Assembly (NCBI RefSeq): GCF_014489595.1
Contig: NZ_CP060790.1
Location: forward strand, 3,472,001-3,536,000
DNA length: 64,000 bases
Direction of reading: 5' to 3'
Source of the DNA: Paenacidovorax monticola
GTDB lineage: Bacteria > Pseudomonadota > Gammaproteobacteria > Burkholderiales > Burkholderiaceae_C
The notes under the pieces were generated by a model. That model saw nothing but the letters and a program-made list of their open reading frames with translations. It had not been told where the DNA came from and made no database searches. Shown piece by piece: positions 43,807-52,879 of this stretch. The position numbers and the translations under genes were made by a program. How positions within the stretch are numbered: position 1 is the first letter of the stretch; each line of letters begins with the position of its first letter.

Positions 43807-43856
43807 TTGTTTGCTCCTTTTTTAGGAGCTTTTGGCGTTTGATGAATGGGCCTTTT
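43807..43856 (+). repeat. Dispersed intergenic hairpin repeat, copy 3
   Basis: Contains GCTCCTTTTTTAGGAGC (a 5-base stem hairpin), TTTGGCGTTTGATGAATGGG and CCTTTTGAAG. It is more diverged than the other copies. It lies in the gap before the riboswitch. Confidence 0.45.
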
Positions 43857-43943
43857 GAAGCGATTTGACTTGAATTAGGTCAGCGCGGCATGGGGTTTTG
43901 CGCCTTGCGCGGCGCGCCGGGCCTGTGTTTCAATCGCGGCTTC

Positions 43944-44096
43944 GAAGGGGAGTAGCTCCTCGCTCCGGGCTCACCAGGCGCATGCTGGCGGGCTGCCACG
44001 GAGCAACGGACCAGTCGTCAATACGAAGCATTGCTTCCGGCTGTCCGGGCATATCCATGCGGCCCTGCGGGCCGTGTGCCGAGCAAGACCTTTGAT
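43944..44096 (+). promoter_or_regulatory. yybP-ykoY manganese riboswitch
   Basis: The leader of the downstream terC gene carries the two conserved blocks of the yybP-ykoY class: GAAGGGGAGTAGCTCC at the 5' end (43944 onward) and GCCGAGCAAGACCTTTG at the 3' end (44079 onward), separated by paired segments including GTCGTCAATACGAAGC. This class binds Mn2+ and turns on manganese exporters. A palindromic hairpin GGACCC-GCCAT-GGGTCC (44098-44114) lies between the aptamer and the start codon at 44211 and may be part of the expression platform. The rest of the 466-base gap holds repeat copy 3. Confidence 0.87.
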
Positions 44097-44210
44097 TGGA
44101 CCCGCCATGGGTCCGGTCGAAGCGTGCTTGGCTCCCATGCGGGGCGGGCCCATCGTGCCGGTCTTGGCGGGTGTTGATTGGTTAATACGACACACAACAC
44201 GGAACTGCCC

Positions 44211-44927
44211 ATGGAAATGTTTTCCACCCAATGGCTGACTGCACTGCTGGCCATCATCCTCATCGACCTCGTGCTTGCGGGCGACAACGCGATCGTGATC
44301 GCACTGGCCGCGCGCAGCCTGCCCAAGCACCTGCAGAAGAAAGCCATTGTCTGGGGTACGGTCGGTGCCATCGTCGTGCGTTCGGCGATGACCCTGGTCG
44401 TGGTCTGGCTGCTCAAGATCCCCGGCCTCATGCTCATCGGCGGCCTGGGCCTGCTGTGGATCGCCTACAAGCTGCTGGCCGAGGACGGGGGCGAGGATGA
44501 GCATGGCCCCGCGGCCACCACCTTCTGGGGCGCGATGAAGACCATCGTGATCGCCGACGCGCTCATGGGCATCGACAACGTGCTGGGCGTGGCCGGCGCT
44601 GCGCAAGGTTCGTTCGACCTCGTGGTCATCGGCCTGCTCATCAGCGTGCCCATCGTCGTGTTCGGCAGCACCATGGTGCTCAAGCTCGTCGAGCGCTTTC
44701 CCATCATCATCCAGCTGGGTGCGGCCGTGCTTGCCTTCACCGCCGGCAAGATGATCGTGAACGAGAAGCTGCTGGCCAGCGTGTTCAAGGGCCCCGAAAC
44801 CCTGCACCAGGTGGCCTACTGGGGGCTGATCGCCGTGGCCATCGTCGGTGTGCTGGGCGCTGGCTGGCTGCACAACCGCCGCAAGCCCGAGCCTGCCGCC
44901 CTCTCGGATTCGGGCCCTTCGGCCTGA
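44211..44927 (+). CDS. TerC/Alx family membrane protein, probable manganese exporter
   Basis: The ATG at 44211 has GGAA ten bases upstream and gives 238 residues with about seven membrane segments. TerC hallmarks are present: IDLVLAGDNAIVIALAARSL near the N terminus and DALMGIDNVLGVAGAAQG in the middle, two acidic transmembrane motifs thought to bind metal. The yybP-ykoY riboswitch directly upstream supports manganese export as its role. A small unrecognised gene follows 11 bases later. A paralogue lies at 54047. Confidence 0.93.
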   Translation: MEMFSTQWLTALLAIILIDLVLAGDNAIVIALAARSLPKHLQKKAIVWGTVGAIVVRSAMTLVVVWLLKIPGLMLIGGLGLLWIAYKLLAEDGGEDEHGPAATTFWGAMKTIVIADALMGIDNVLGVAGAAQGSFDLVVIGLLISVPIVVFGSTMVLKLVERFPIIIQLGAAVLAFTAGKMIVNEKLLASVFKGPETLHQVAYWGLIAVAIVGVLGAGWLHNRRKPEPAALSDSGPSA

Positions 44928-44938
44928 GGTTCACCACC

Positions 44939-45412
44939 ATGCCCATTCCCTCGTCGCCCGCCTCCTCCGCATCGCACCGCGTCATCGTCTATGTGGACGA
45001 TGCCGACCACGCCCGGCTGCTGCTGCAGCCCCTGTGCGCCCAGCCGTCGGCGGGCTCCACGCACTGGATGGTGGTGGCATGTGCGCCGCGCATGACCCAC
45101 CGCATCAGCAAGTGGGTGAGCCACAGCGCGCGCGAGAACTGGCGCATCAAATGGGCCGACAAGCTGTTCGCCCAGGTGCTGCCCTGGCTGCAGGCCGGAG
45201 GCGGCAGCGTGACCACGGTGGTGGCCAAGGGCCCGTTGGCGGAACTGAGCGAGCAGTTGCAGGCCGAGCACGGCACGGCCCAGGTGGTCGATGCCCGCAG
45301 GCCCAAGCTGGAGCCGGAGTCCCAGGCCACTGCCCGGGCGCCCGGGCGCTGGAGCTTGCCCAATACGCTTGCGGGCCTGGGCGCGCTGTTCATGCTCGTG
45401 GCCGCCGACTGA
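44939..45412 (+). CDS. Conserved hypothetical protein with C-terminal membrane segment
   Basis: A 157-residue product I do not recognise. Residues 13-120 look like a compact alpha/beta domain (HRVIVYVDDADHARLLLQPL, WMVVACAPRM, SVTTVVAKGPLAELSEQL) of the kind seen in universal-stress-like folds, but no binding motif is visible. The last 20 residues, PNTLAGLGALFMLVAAD, could be a membrane anchor. It follows terC by 11 bases and is likely to be co-transcribed and therefore also under the riboswitch. Function unknown. Confidence 0.75.
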   Translation: MPIPSSPASSASHRVIVYVDDADHARLLLQPLCAQPSAGSTHWMVVACAPRMTHRISKWVSHSARENWRIKWADKLFAQVLPWLQAGGGSVTTVVAKGPLAELSEQLQAEHGTAQVVDARRPKLEPESQATARAPGRWSLPNTLAGLGALFMLVAAD

Positions 45413-45484
45413 CCGCTGCCTCCCCCATGCCCTGCTCCGTGCGGGGGGCTGCGCGCCGGGCCACCCGGTGCTATGCTGCCCCGC

Positions 45485-45838
45485 ATGAAAATCCTCCTCA
45501 AATGGGTGCTGAGCGCCGCTGCCCTGCTGTTCGTGGCTTATGTCTACAGCGGGGTGGAAGTGCGCAGCTTCGGGGCCGCGATGATCGCGGCCCTGGTCAT
45601 CGGCCTGTTCAACGCGGTGCTGCGCCCGGTGCTCGTGGTGCTGACGCTGCCCGTGACCATCGTCACCGTGGGCCTGTTCCTGTTCGTGATCAACGCGCTC
45701 ATGTTCTGGGCGGCGGCGAGCGTGCTCGATGGCTTCCATGTGCGCGGCTTCGGCGCAGCGCTATTGGGCTCGCTCATCTACTCCGCGCTGGGCCTGGTGA
45801 TCGAATCAGCGCTCGGCGGCCTGTTCTCGAAGTCGTGA
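45485..45838 (+). CDS. Phage holin family IV-type membrane protein (PF04020-like)
   Basis: The ATG at 45485 gives MKILLKWVLSAAALLFVAYV and 117 residues with four membrane segments. The pattern GLFNAVLRPVLVVLTLPVTI and GLFLFVINALMFWAAASVL is that of the small four-segment family PF04020 (YvlD-like), named for phage holin resemblance but widespread in bacteria with no known function. A start 12 bases upstream is possible. Its 3' end overlaps the convergent M48 peptidase gene by 33 bases. Confidence 0.88.
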   Translation: MKILLKWVLSAAALLFVAYVYSGVEVRSFGAAMIAALVIGLFNAVLRPVLVVLTLPVTIVTVGLFLFVINALMFWAAASVLDGFHVRGFGAALLGSLIYSALGLVIESALGGLFSKS

Positions 45839-47350
45839 CTCCACGGCACGCAGCCGCGTGTCGATGATCGAGGCCTCGATGTAGTCGCTCTGCGCGCCGC
45901 CCCGGCGCGCCAGGTCCTGGCCGGCCTTGAAGCGGTCCACCGCGGCCGCGTAGTCGTAGCGTGCGGCCTGGGCCTCGGCCTCGGCGCGAATGCCGCGCAG
46001 GGGCTGTCCCTGTTCATTCCACACCCCGGCCAGCAACTGCCATAGCGTGGCGTCCTGCGGGTGCGTGGCCAGCCAGGTCTGCAGCGGTGCCGCCATCTCG
46101 GCGGCACGGCCCAGCCGCAGCAGCACCTGGGTGCGCAGCACCAGCTCGGGCCGGGTCGAATCCGCCCCCGCGCCCACGGGCAAGTGCTGCAGGGCCGCCT
46201 GCGGCTGCCCGGCTTCCAGTTCCAGCTCGGCGGCGAGCAACTGCACCTGGCGCCGCGCTGCGGCATCGTCCCGCACGGCCTCCTTCAGCGGTGCGAGCAT
46301 GCGCCGCGCGGCGGCGAAGTCGTGCAGCTGGGCCTGCCCCAGCGCGGCGGCATACCAGGCCGCCACGCGCTTGGGCAATGGCTGCGCCGCGAAGCCCGAA
46401 CCCTGGGGCTCGGCCACCCATTGGCGCAGCGCATCGACCCCGGGGCGCGACAGCACCCGCGCGCGCGCGGCGAGCATGGCATGCTCCAGCGTGGGGGTGG
46501 GCTGGGGCGCGCTGCCCTGGCCCGGCGGCAGGCGCGAATGCATGTCGGCAATGCGCTGGGTGGTCAGCGGGTGGCTGCGCAGGTAGGGCCAGCTGCCGTT
46601 GTCGTTGATGCGGTTGGCCTGCTGCAGCTTGTCGAACATGGTCACGAAGCCCTGGGGCGCGAAGCCGCCGGGCTCCATCAGGCCGTAGCCGATGCGGTCC
46701 GCCTCGCGCTCCATGTCGCGCGAGAAGTTGAGCTGGTTCTGCACCGCCAGCGCCTGCCCGCCCACCACCAGCGCCTGGGCCGCATTCGGGTTCTTGCTGG
46801 CCGCCAGTGCGCCCAGCACCAGGGCGCCCAGCATCAGCGGCGTGGTGCGGCTCTGCTGCCCCAGTAGGCGTGCGATGTGGCGCTGGGTGACGTGGCTGAG
46901 TTCGTGCGCCAGTACAGAGGCCAATTCATCGCGGGTGGCCACCACGCCGATGAGCCCCAGGTGCACGCCCAGGTAGCCGCCGGGCAGGGCGAAGGCATTC
47001 ACCGTGCGGTCGCGGCCCAGCAGAATCTCCCAGGCGAAGCGCTCGTCCAGCTCGGGCGACAGTTCCCCGCGCGCCCGCGCGGCGGCCACCAGGGGCTGGA
47101 AGGTGCCCTGCACATACTCGAGCAGCACCGCATCGTCGATGTAGTCTGGGTCGCGGTACAGCTCGCGGATGATGCGGTCACCCAGCTTGCGCTCGGCGCT
47201 CGTGGTGAGCTCGTTGCCGTCGCCCAGGGTGGGCAGCCGGGACTGTGCCCAGGCACCTGGCAGGCTGGTGGCGGCAAATGCTATCAATAGGGAAGCTGCC
47301 AGCGACCGGCTGGCCAGTGCCAGCGGCTTGAGCGTCTTGAAGTCAGGCAT
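45806..47350 (-). CDS. Periplasmic M48 family metalloprotease with TPR-like tail (BepA-like)
   Basis: The ATG at 47350 gives 514 residues with a signal peptide (LLIAFAATSLPGAWAQ). The peptidase domain contains the zinc motif HELSHVTQRH and the third ligand region EREADRIGYGLM, so it looks active. The C-terminal 200 residues are helical and repeat-like (QVQLLAAELELEAGQPQAAL, LLRLGRAAEMAAPLQTWLAT), as in BepA/YfgC, which handles outer-membrane proteins such as LptD. It is divergent from moaC, with a 122-base gap. Confidence 0.93.
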   Translation of the reverse strand: MPDFKTLKPLALASRSLAASLLIAFAATSLPGAWAQSRLPTLGDGNELTTSAERKLGDRIIRELYRDPDYIDDAVLLEYVQGTFQPLVAAARARGELSPELDERFAWEILLGRDRTVNAFALPGGYLGVHLGLIGVVATRDELASVLAHELSHVTQRHIARLLGQQSRTTPLMLGALVLGALAASKNPNAAQALVVGGQALAVQNQLNFSRDMEREADRIGYGLMEPGGFAPQGFVTMFDKLQQANRINDNGSWPYLRSHPLTTQRIADMHSRLPPGQGSAPQPTPTLEHAMLAARARVLSRPGVDALRQWVAEPQGSGFAAQPLPKRVAAWYAAALGQAQLHDFAAARRMLAPLKEAVRDDAAARRQVQLLAAELELEAGQPQAALQHLPVGAGADSTRPELVLRTQVLLRLGRAAEMAAPLQTWLATHPQDATLWQLLAGVWNEQGQPLRGIRAEAEAQAARYDYAAAVDRFKAGQDLARRGGAQSDYIEASIIDTRLRAVESRLREQAAER

Positions 47351-47472
47351 CGGGAGAATCGGCGGCGTGCGGGGAGTGCCCCGCGCCCCTGAGCGGTTCC
47401 ACATGCCCGTATGATGCCCTGAGCCGTTGAATGTTTCGTAAACGGTGCCGTAACGACCGCAACACGCCAGAT

Positions 47473-47946
47473 ATGTCCTCCCTCACCCACTTCGACGCCC
47501 AAGGCCAAGCCCACATGGTGGACGTTGGCGCCAAGCCTGCCACGCACCGCATCGCCGTGGCGGCCGGCCGCATCGAGATGCAACCCGCCACGCTCGCGAT
47601 CATCGAGGCCGGCACGGCCAAGAAGGGCGATGTGCTGGGCGTGGCGCGCATCGCGGGGATCATGGCGGCCAAGAAGACCAGCGACCTGATCCCCCTGTGC
47701 CACCCTTTGGCACTTACGCGCGTGGCGGTGGAGTTCGAGCTATTGCCGACAGAGAGCGCGGTGCAGTGCACGGCCACGGTGGAAACCGTGGGGCCCACCG
47801 GCGTGGAGATGGAGGCGCTGATGGCGGTGCAGGTGGCGTTGTTGACCGTTTACGACATGTGCAAGGCGGTGGACAGGGGGATGGTGGTCAGTGGTGTGCG
47901 GGTCACGGAAAAGCACGGAGGGAAGTCTGGGCGGTTTGTGGCTTGA
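47473..47946 (+). CDS. moaC: Cyclic pyranopterin monophosphate synthase
   Basis: MoaC makes cyclic pyranopterin monophosphate in molybdenum cofactor synthesis. The ATG at 47473 gives 157 residues, the family's usual length. Conserved blocks are [20 protein letters not shown], with the active-site His and Lys, and [20 protein letters not shown] followed by [11 protein letters not shown]. No other moa gene lies in the window. It converges with the pilin accessory gene after 93 bases. Confidence 0.97.
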   Translation: MSSLTHFDAQGQAHMVDVGAKPATHRIAVAAGRIEMQPATLAIIEAGTAKKGDVLGVARIAGIMAAKKTSDLIPLCHPLALTRVAVEFELLPTESAVQCTATVETVGPTGVEMEALMAVQVALLTVYDMCKAVDRGMVVSGVRVTEKHGGKSGRFVA

Positions 47947-48039
47947 ACGGGCCTGGTGCGTCATTGGAGCGCTGGGGGAAGGCTGCAAGAACTGGGATTG
48001 CGGAACGACTTTGCTCCGAGCAGGAGAGGCGGCGCCGGC

Positions 48040-48824
48040 TTACTTTTTCAAAAACGGATCGATATCGATGAAGCCCTGTATGCGGGCATCGTCGGTATCC
48101 ACAAGCGCTACCCAGACGCCTTTGCGACCCACTACGGGGAGATAGCGCAAGGCAACAGTGGGGCGACGCGAATCGGCGATGGCCTGATTGATCAGAGACG
48201 CTTGGTTTGGGAAGCGCTTTAGCAGCTCTTCAACCGGTTTGGCTTCTGCCAGGATCGCCGTGTGTGCTTGCTCGTAAGGGGACCACAAGTCCGTGCGCGC
48301 AGCCAATGGGGAGCCGTCAATCGCAGCCATGGTAGCTTCGAACTCTTCCGTTGAGTTCTTAAATGGACGCAGTGCAAGCAGCTGGGGCCCAGTCACAGGG
48401 ATGCTGCGAAAGGACTTTGGGGCTAAATCCAATTGTGATGATGAAATATCAACGGCGTGCAGAATGCTGAAGCGTGAATATTCAAAAACCAAGTATATTG
48501 GGCGCACCGTGTAGGTCGTCCATAGTCCATAGCCCAATGCACTCAGTTGAATTATGACGATCAGCGAGAAATCGAGAATTTTCTCCTTGGTGGATTTTAG
48601 TTTGTTGAAGATGAAAAAAGTTATCAATGGGCCTAGGGTGATGTCGGCGATGATAATTAAAAGAAAAAGCTCTTTGCCTCCCGATAGCATGTCATAGGGG
48701 TGGGGTACCATAAGCCCAAGACAAGAAGTGCCGCTAGAAAAGCGATGAAAATGCTAATGATGAAATGAATGGAAAACGCTCGGAGGCGCTCCTTGATTCG
48801 TATATGATCGATTGTGTTGATCAT
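48040..48824 (-). CDS. TfpX/TfpZ family type IV pilin accessory protein (frame break)
   Basis: The ATG at 48824 gives MINTIDHIRIKERLRAFSIH, and the body continues in a second frame from GGKELFLLIIIADITLGPLI. About 261 residues with four membrane segments near the N terminus and a soluble C-terminal region match TfpX/TfpZ, proteins encoded next to pilA that help assembly of particular pilin types. The junction needs one extra base in the G run at 48702-48705 (or 48697-48700), giving the typical WYP-PY motif. Base composition is clearly more AT-rich than in neighbouring genes. It lies four bases after the upstream glycosyltransferase gene. Confidence 0.82.
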
Positions 48825-48828
48825 CTTT

Positions 48829-50577
48829 TCATTTGTGAGTATTGTCGTGATTTTGGTGTTTTGTGGCGTAAGGAAATGCAATAGACTGCAGCTCGGGCCA
48901 TTTGCTATGCGCTGCTTCCATCCATTCCTTGCGTGCACTGTTACAAATGGCTTGGGTCTGTAGGCTACAAAGCAACTTTAAGGTGTGGGCAGCAGCTTCG
49001 GGTTGATGATTCAGCCCCGCCGCATACGCGTAGCGCAGTTGTGCTAGGGAGCTAGGGTATCTTGCTGCGTTTTGTCTGAATTTCTCTAGAGCGAGTGTGT
49101 CCATTTCTCTTGATGGCTGGCTAAGCGCGACTTCCTGCATGGTGGCGATCTGGTCCAGTAATATCAACTTTGGATTGGTTGGAACTTCGCTGTTGGAGTA
49201 TTTTTGCAAGTGGAATCGAACGGTGCGCCAATTTTCTTCCCAAGTAAAGTATTCTGCTGTTATTTTGCAAAAGACTGCGATGAAGAGCAAAATAAGGAAG
49301 GTGGTTGTGGCTTTGCAATATTTTCTTGCCCAATACATGGTTGAGCCACTGTGTGCATCTTTGAATATGACTCCCAGTAGAAAACCTGTAGGAATGAGAA
49401 AATATGTATAGAATAAAGGGAGCTCAACCAGTGCGTGGCCTGTCATAAAGGCTAGGGCTATCCAGGCAGTTCCAGAGACGCTGGGAGTAAGCATAGCGTT
49501 CCAGCCGTCGCGTAAGTGCAGGTAAAGGAGGGATAGCAAGATTAATGAGCATGGCACCCCCATCCACAACATAATATCCAGTAAAATATTATGTGCACTT
49601 GAAAAGAAAGTGTGGGTTGCAGGGTAATGAAGCGCTGTCGCCTGCTGGGCCATTCCAATTTGTCCAAATCCCCAGCCAAGCCAAGGTTTCTGAATGATGG
49701 CCTCCAGTGCGGAAAGCCAATAGATTGTGCGAATTCCTGGCGATGTTCTTCCTAGAGCAGAGTGTACATTGTCGGTCAGCAAGAGGGTGGTGTTAATGAT
49801 CGGCCATGAAAGTGCCCATGCCAAATAAACGAGTACGATGGCACCAAATCCCCAGAGCGGAAGGCGTGGTCTGCAGTGTCTCGGCATCAGGCCAAACACC
49901 ACGGTTCCTAAAGTGAGGCCCAGCAGGGCGCTGCGCGACTGCGTCATAACCAGACCTTGGCACAGAATGGCGACAAGCCCACCCAGGGTCCAGGAACTGA
50001 TTGTGCGGATTTCGTATAAGTAGATGGCCCCCGCCAAGGAAAACAGCAGCAGCGTTGCGAGGTGATTGGGCTGGGCCAGGTTCGCAAAGGGGCGTCCGTT
50101 GGGAGGCAGCTCCACAATAAAAAGCCCAAAGTACTGCAGGTCCAGCCACTGGTGCAGTGCCATAGCCCAAGAGAGAATGCCTGCAGCTATCCATGCAAGC
50201 CAAAAGGATTGCAGTCCTTTTTCAGCATAATTCTGGCCAACATGTTGGCCAGCGAGAATAGCTCCGGCGAAAAGCAGCCAGTAGGCGCTGGCCATCAGCG
50301 CATCGCTGTAGAAGTATAAGCGGCCCAATGCATATTGAATGCTGGCCACCACGGTGCAGAAAAGGGCGCCAACCACCAGCCAAGGCAGTTTAGACTGGAC
50401 GCGTGAACTGTGCTGCCAAAGTGTCCATCCCAGCAAGGGTGCTAAGGCCAGCACTGTTAACCACTCCTGGTGGAAGCTGAGCCAGGGCTGGTAATGGTTG
50501 GGCAGCAATAAGGCAATGCCCAGAACTCCGGCAAACCAGTACGATGCCCATTGAAGAGGCTTGTAATGCACGATCAT
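48829..50577 (-). CDS. PglL/Wzy-like O-oligosaccharyltransferase
   Basis: A 582-residue polytopic membrane protein with about 12 segments. The central periplasmic loop contains HTFFSSAHNILLDIMLWMGV, with the histidine and flanking residues conserved in the Wzy/WaaL/PglL family, and earlier LPPNGRPFANLAQPNHLATL, a PglL-type signature. Such enzymes transfer glycan from lipid carrier to serine or threonine of pilins. It lies between pilA and the TfpX/TfpZ gene, so pilin is the likely acceptor. The last 150 residues are a soluble tail. Codon use and AT content differ from the surrounding genome, suggesting horizontal transfer. Confidence 0.87.
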   Translation of the reverse strand: MIVHYKPLQWASYWFAGVLGIALLLPNHYQPWLSFHQEWLTVLALAPLLGWTLWQHSSRVQSKLPWLVVGALFCTVVASIQYALGRLYFYSDALMASAYWLLFAGAILAGQHVGQNYAEKGLQSFWLAWIAAGILSWAMALHQWLDLQYFGLFIVELPPNGRPFANLAQPNHLATLLLFSLAGAIYLYEIRTISSWTLGGLVAILCQGLVMTQSRSALLGLTLGTVVFGLMPRHCRPRLPLWGFGAIVLVYLAWALSWPIINTTLLLTDNVHSALGRTSPGIRTIYWLSALEAIIQKPWLGWGFGQIGMAQQATALHYPATHTFFSSAHNILLDIMLWMGVPCSLILLSLLYLHLRDGWNAMLTPSVSGTAWIALAFMTGHALVELPLFYTYFLIPTGFLLGVIFKDAHSGSTMYWARKYCKATTTFLILLFIAVFCKITAEYFTWEENWRTVRFHLQKYSNSEVPTNPKLILLDQIATMQEVALSQPSREMDTLALEKFRQNAARYPSSLAQLRYAYAAGLNHQPEAAAHTLKLLCSLQTQAICNSARKEWMEAAHSKWPELQSIAFPYATKHQNHDNTHK

Positions 50578-50587
50578 TTTTCACAAT

Positions 50588-50621
50588 AAAAAAAGCGATG
50601 CGGTATCAACCGCATCGCTTT
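50588..50621 (-). terminator. Rho-independent terminator after pilA
   Basis: A 13-base stem, AAAGCGATGCGGT (50592-50604) and ACCGCATCGCTTT (50609-50621) with loop ATCA, is followed on the minus strand by a run of T (50588-50594). It should end most pilA transcripts before the pglL-like gene. Confidence 0.92.
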
Positions 50622-50658
50622 GCCTCATCAATGAGTTATTAATTCATTAAGTCAGCTA

Positions 50659-51183
50659 TTAGCCACGGCAGGAGCCAGGGAGATAGCGCGCTTCCATAGG
50701 GGTTGCACCACCAGGGCCACACACCCACTTGAAAATCTGGATGCCAACATCGGTGTTGGCGAGCGGGGTGCCAGGCGTCGGGCCCTTATAGGGGGTCAAA
50801 ACGATGGTCTTGCCAGCCGCAGCCTTGAGGTCAGGCGCGTTAGCTGCTGCGCGTGTGGTCACCGTGATGGCACCTGTATTGCTAGTGACGACAGACAAAA
50901 CGTATTTGGTGGGAGAACTGGCATCGGCGCCGCCGGGATCCCCTGCTTCACAGCCCCAAGCATTGCCTGCAGGCAGATTGGTGGACGAAGTGGTTTGCAC
51001 GGTTTCTGTGATGCTCGTGCGGCACTGTGAAGCCGCAAGCACCACTTCCGACACCTTGGAGCGGATGGTGTAATCCTGATAAGCTGGCAGAGCCACGGCA
51101 GCCAAAATACCGATGATCGCAACCACGATCATCAATTCGATCAGGGTAAAGCCCTGTTGCATAGAACGCATAGTGCGCTTCAT
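50659..51183 (-). CDS. pilA: Type IV pilin (PilA)
   Basis: The ATG at 51183 has GGAG upstream. The product is 174 residues with a short basic leader [11 protein letters not shown], cleaved before [20 protein letters not shown]; the glutamate at mature position 5 is present. The C-terminal part has a disulphide-loop pair of cysteines (KWVCGPGG and LPGSCRG), with two more cysteines in the middle. It polymerises into pili for twitching and DNA uptake. The promoter is of sigma-54 type, and a terminator follows. The downstream glycosyltransferase may modify its Thr/Ser-rich central region. Confidence 0.95.
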   Translation of the reverse strand: MKRTMRSMQQGFTLIELMIVVAIIGILAAVALPAYQDYTIRSKVSEVVLAASQCRTSITETVQTTSSTNLPAGNAWGCEAGDPGGADASSPTKYVLSVVTSNTGAITVTTRAAANAPDLKAAAGKTIVLTPYKGPTPGTPLANTDVGIQIFKWVCGPGGATPMEARYLPGSCRG

Positions 51184-51247
51184 AACACTTCTCCTCAATT
51201 GCAATTGAAAGCCTGCAGAGGATTCCCCAGGCCCGGCCTACTTGGCA

Positions 51248-51262
51248 GCAGGTTCTATGCCA
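51248..51262 (-). promoter_or_regulatory. Sigma-54 promoter of pilA
   Basis: On the minus strand the sequence TGGCATAGAACCTGC fits the sigma-54 consensus TGGCAC-N5-TTGC: GG and GC are spaced for -24/-12. It lies 65 bases before the pilA start codon, giving a leader of about 50 bases. PilR-dependent sigma-54 control of pilin genes is well known in Pseudomonas and relatives. Confidence 0.75.
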
Positions 51263-51399
51263 GCCCCTGATTTGCAACAACTCGTTTCGATGTGGCATCG
51301 TTTACGTGGGCAGCGTGGTGAGCATGCGACTTTTGGACACTATGTGTACAGTTTTGTGACAAATTTGTCGTTGGCCTCATGGGCTTTGAGCATTCCAAG

Positions 51400-52186
51400 T
51401 CAGATTGCAAACTCCTGTCCTGCCTGCAGCCAAAAAATGTCATGTGGCATTCTGGTTTCGCCAGCCGGAGCGTCCAGGCCCCGGACCTCCGCAAGGATGC
51501 GGTCGGTCTCCAGGGGTTTGGTGTGGGTGATGTACACGGGGCAGGCCGCCCTGGGCTTCCACTGCGCCAGTTCGCACACCAGCATAGGGGGCGACAGGTG
51601 CAGGCTGCGCTGCGCCAGCTGGCTTTCGCGGCTGCTGAAGGCTGTCTCGATCACCAGCATGGCGAGGTCCATGGCGTTGAGCCGTTGCCACAGCGCAGGG
51701 TTGGGGCCGGTGTCTCCGCTGAACGCCCACCAGCCTCGCGCCCCGCGGGCCGCGTAGCCCACGGCGGGCACCGTGTGGTTGGCGGGGAGCACTTCGATGG
51801 GAATGCCGGCGATTTCCAGTTGCTGCCCCGCTGCCAGGGGGCGTAGCGTACGAAGGGGCGTCTTGTGTCGGCAGGCGGCTGAAGTCCGGCCAGATGATGT
51901 CGTTGAACACATGCGCACCCAGGGCCGCGATGGTCTCGGGCAGGGCATGGACGGTGACGGGGGTGGCGCGCTGTGCGCCCACGGCGTCCAGCATCAGCGG
52001 CAGTGCCGCGACATGGTCCAGGTGCGAGTGGGTCAGGAAGACATGGTCGATCGCGCGCATTTCCTCCAGCGTCAGGTCGCCCACGCCGGTTCCGGCGTCG
52101 ATCAGGATGCGATCGCCCAGCAGGAAGGCCGTGGTGCGGCAGTCTTTGGCGATGGCGCCGGAGCACCCCAGCACGCGGACCTTCAT
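51400..52186 (-). CDS. Metallo-beta-lactamase fold hydrolase, cyclic-nucleotide phosphodiesterase-like (two frame breaks)
   Basis: The ATG at 52186 gives MKVRVLGCSGAIAKDCRTTA. The zinc motif THSHLDHVAALPLMLDAV resembles that of class II cyclic-nucleotide phosphodiesterases (PF02112). About 262 residues are read across three frames: one base must be added to four G at 51855-51858 and one to five G at 51837-51841, joining QDAP, FVRYAP and LAAGQQLEIAGIPIEVL. Later parts keep the fold's remaining ligands, such as GYAARGARGWWAFSGDTGPN and VYITHTKP. A role in cAMP degradation is inferred from family resemblance. It is downstream of the FHA gene and upstream of pilA. Confidence 0.8.
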
Positions 52187-52202
52187 GGCAGACGGGCGCC
52201 GG

Positions 52203-52834
52203 TCAGCGCTGCATGAACTGCATCTGCGTGCCGGCCAGCTCCAGCACGTCGCCGCTGCGCAGTGGCGTGGGGTCTGCGCCGATGGCGTTGCCGTTCAGCG
52301 TGGGGGGCGTGCCGCCTTCGACATGGGTGAGCACGAAGCCATGGGGCGCTTGGTGATGGAGGCCACGGCCACGCCGGGCTTGCCGATGGTGGTGACGATC
52401 TTGATCAGGTCCACCTCGCGGCCCGTGGCGGCGCCCGTGAGCACCTTGATGTAGGCGTGCATGGGCTGCGCAGCCGCGCGCCCGGCGCCCACTGGCGGCA
52501 CCATGCCGGGCTTGAAGATCATGGTCTTCTCGAAGTCCTCGCCCTGGTTTTCGTTCAGGAAGCGGATCTTGTACTTGCCCACTTCGATGGTGTCGCCGTT
52601 GTGCAGGGGGTGGCGCTTGGCTGCCTTGCCGTTCACGTAGGTGCCGTTCGTGCTGCCCAGGTCCTCGATTTCCACGTCGTCGCCGGACATGTGCAGCACG
52701 GCGTGTTCACCGCTCACGGCGAGGTTATCGATCACGACATCGTTGTAGGGACGCCGGCCAAGGGTGGTGCGCTCCTTGGTCAATTGGACTTCCTTGATGA
52801 CAACCCCGTCGATCGAAACGATCATTTTGGGCAT
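52203..52834 (-). CDS. FHA domain protein (frame break)
   Basis: The ATG at 52834 has AGGAG six bases upstream. The product has an N-terminal forkhead-associated domain that binds phosphothreonine: TTLGRRPYNDVVIDNLAVSG and HAVLHMSGDDVEIEDLGSTN followed by GTYVNG. As given, the frame stops at 52295; one base added to the four G at 52343-52346 lets it run on as a second FHA-like half (HGFVLTHVEGGTPPTLNGNA, then LRSGDVLELAGTQMQFM) to the stop at 52203, 210 residues in all. It lies 45 bases downstream of a PP2C phosphatase gene, and the pair suggests Ser/Thr phosphorylation signalling. Confidence 0.88.
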
Positions 52835-52879
52835 GATCAACTCCTGGTTTTATAGCTAAGACTGAATAGGGACAGGGGC

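Noticed and set aside
43898..44095. A 65-residue open frame over the riboswitch
   Set aside because: The region carries the conserved blocks of the yybP-ykoY aptamer, and the frame has no ribosome binding site.
51837..51858. Programmed frameshifting or pseudogene in the MBL-fold gene
   Set aside because: Two losses of the same type only 18 bases apart, matching the pattern of the other nine sites, fit sequence error better.
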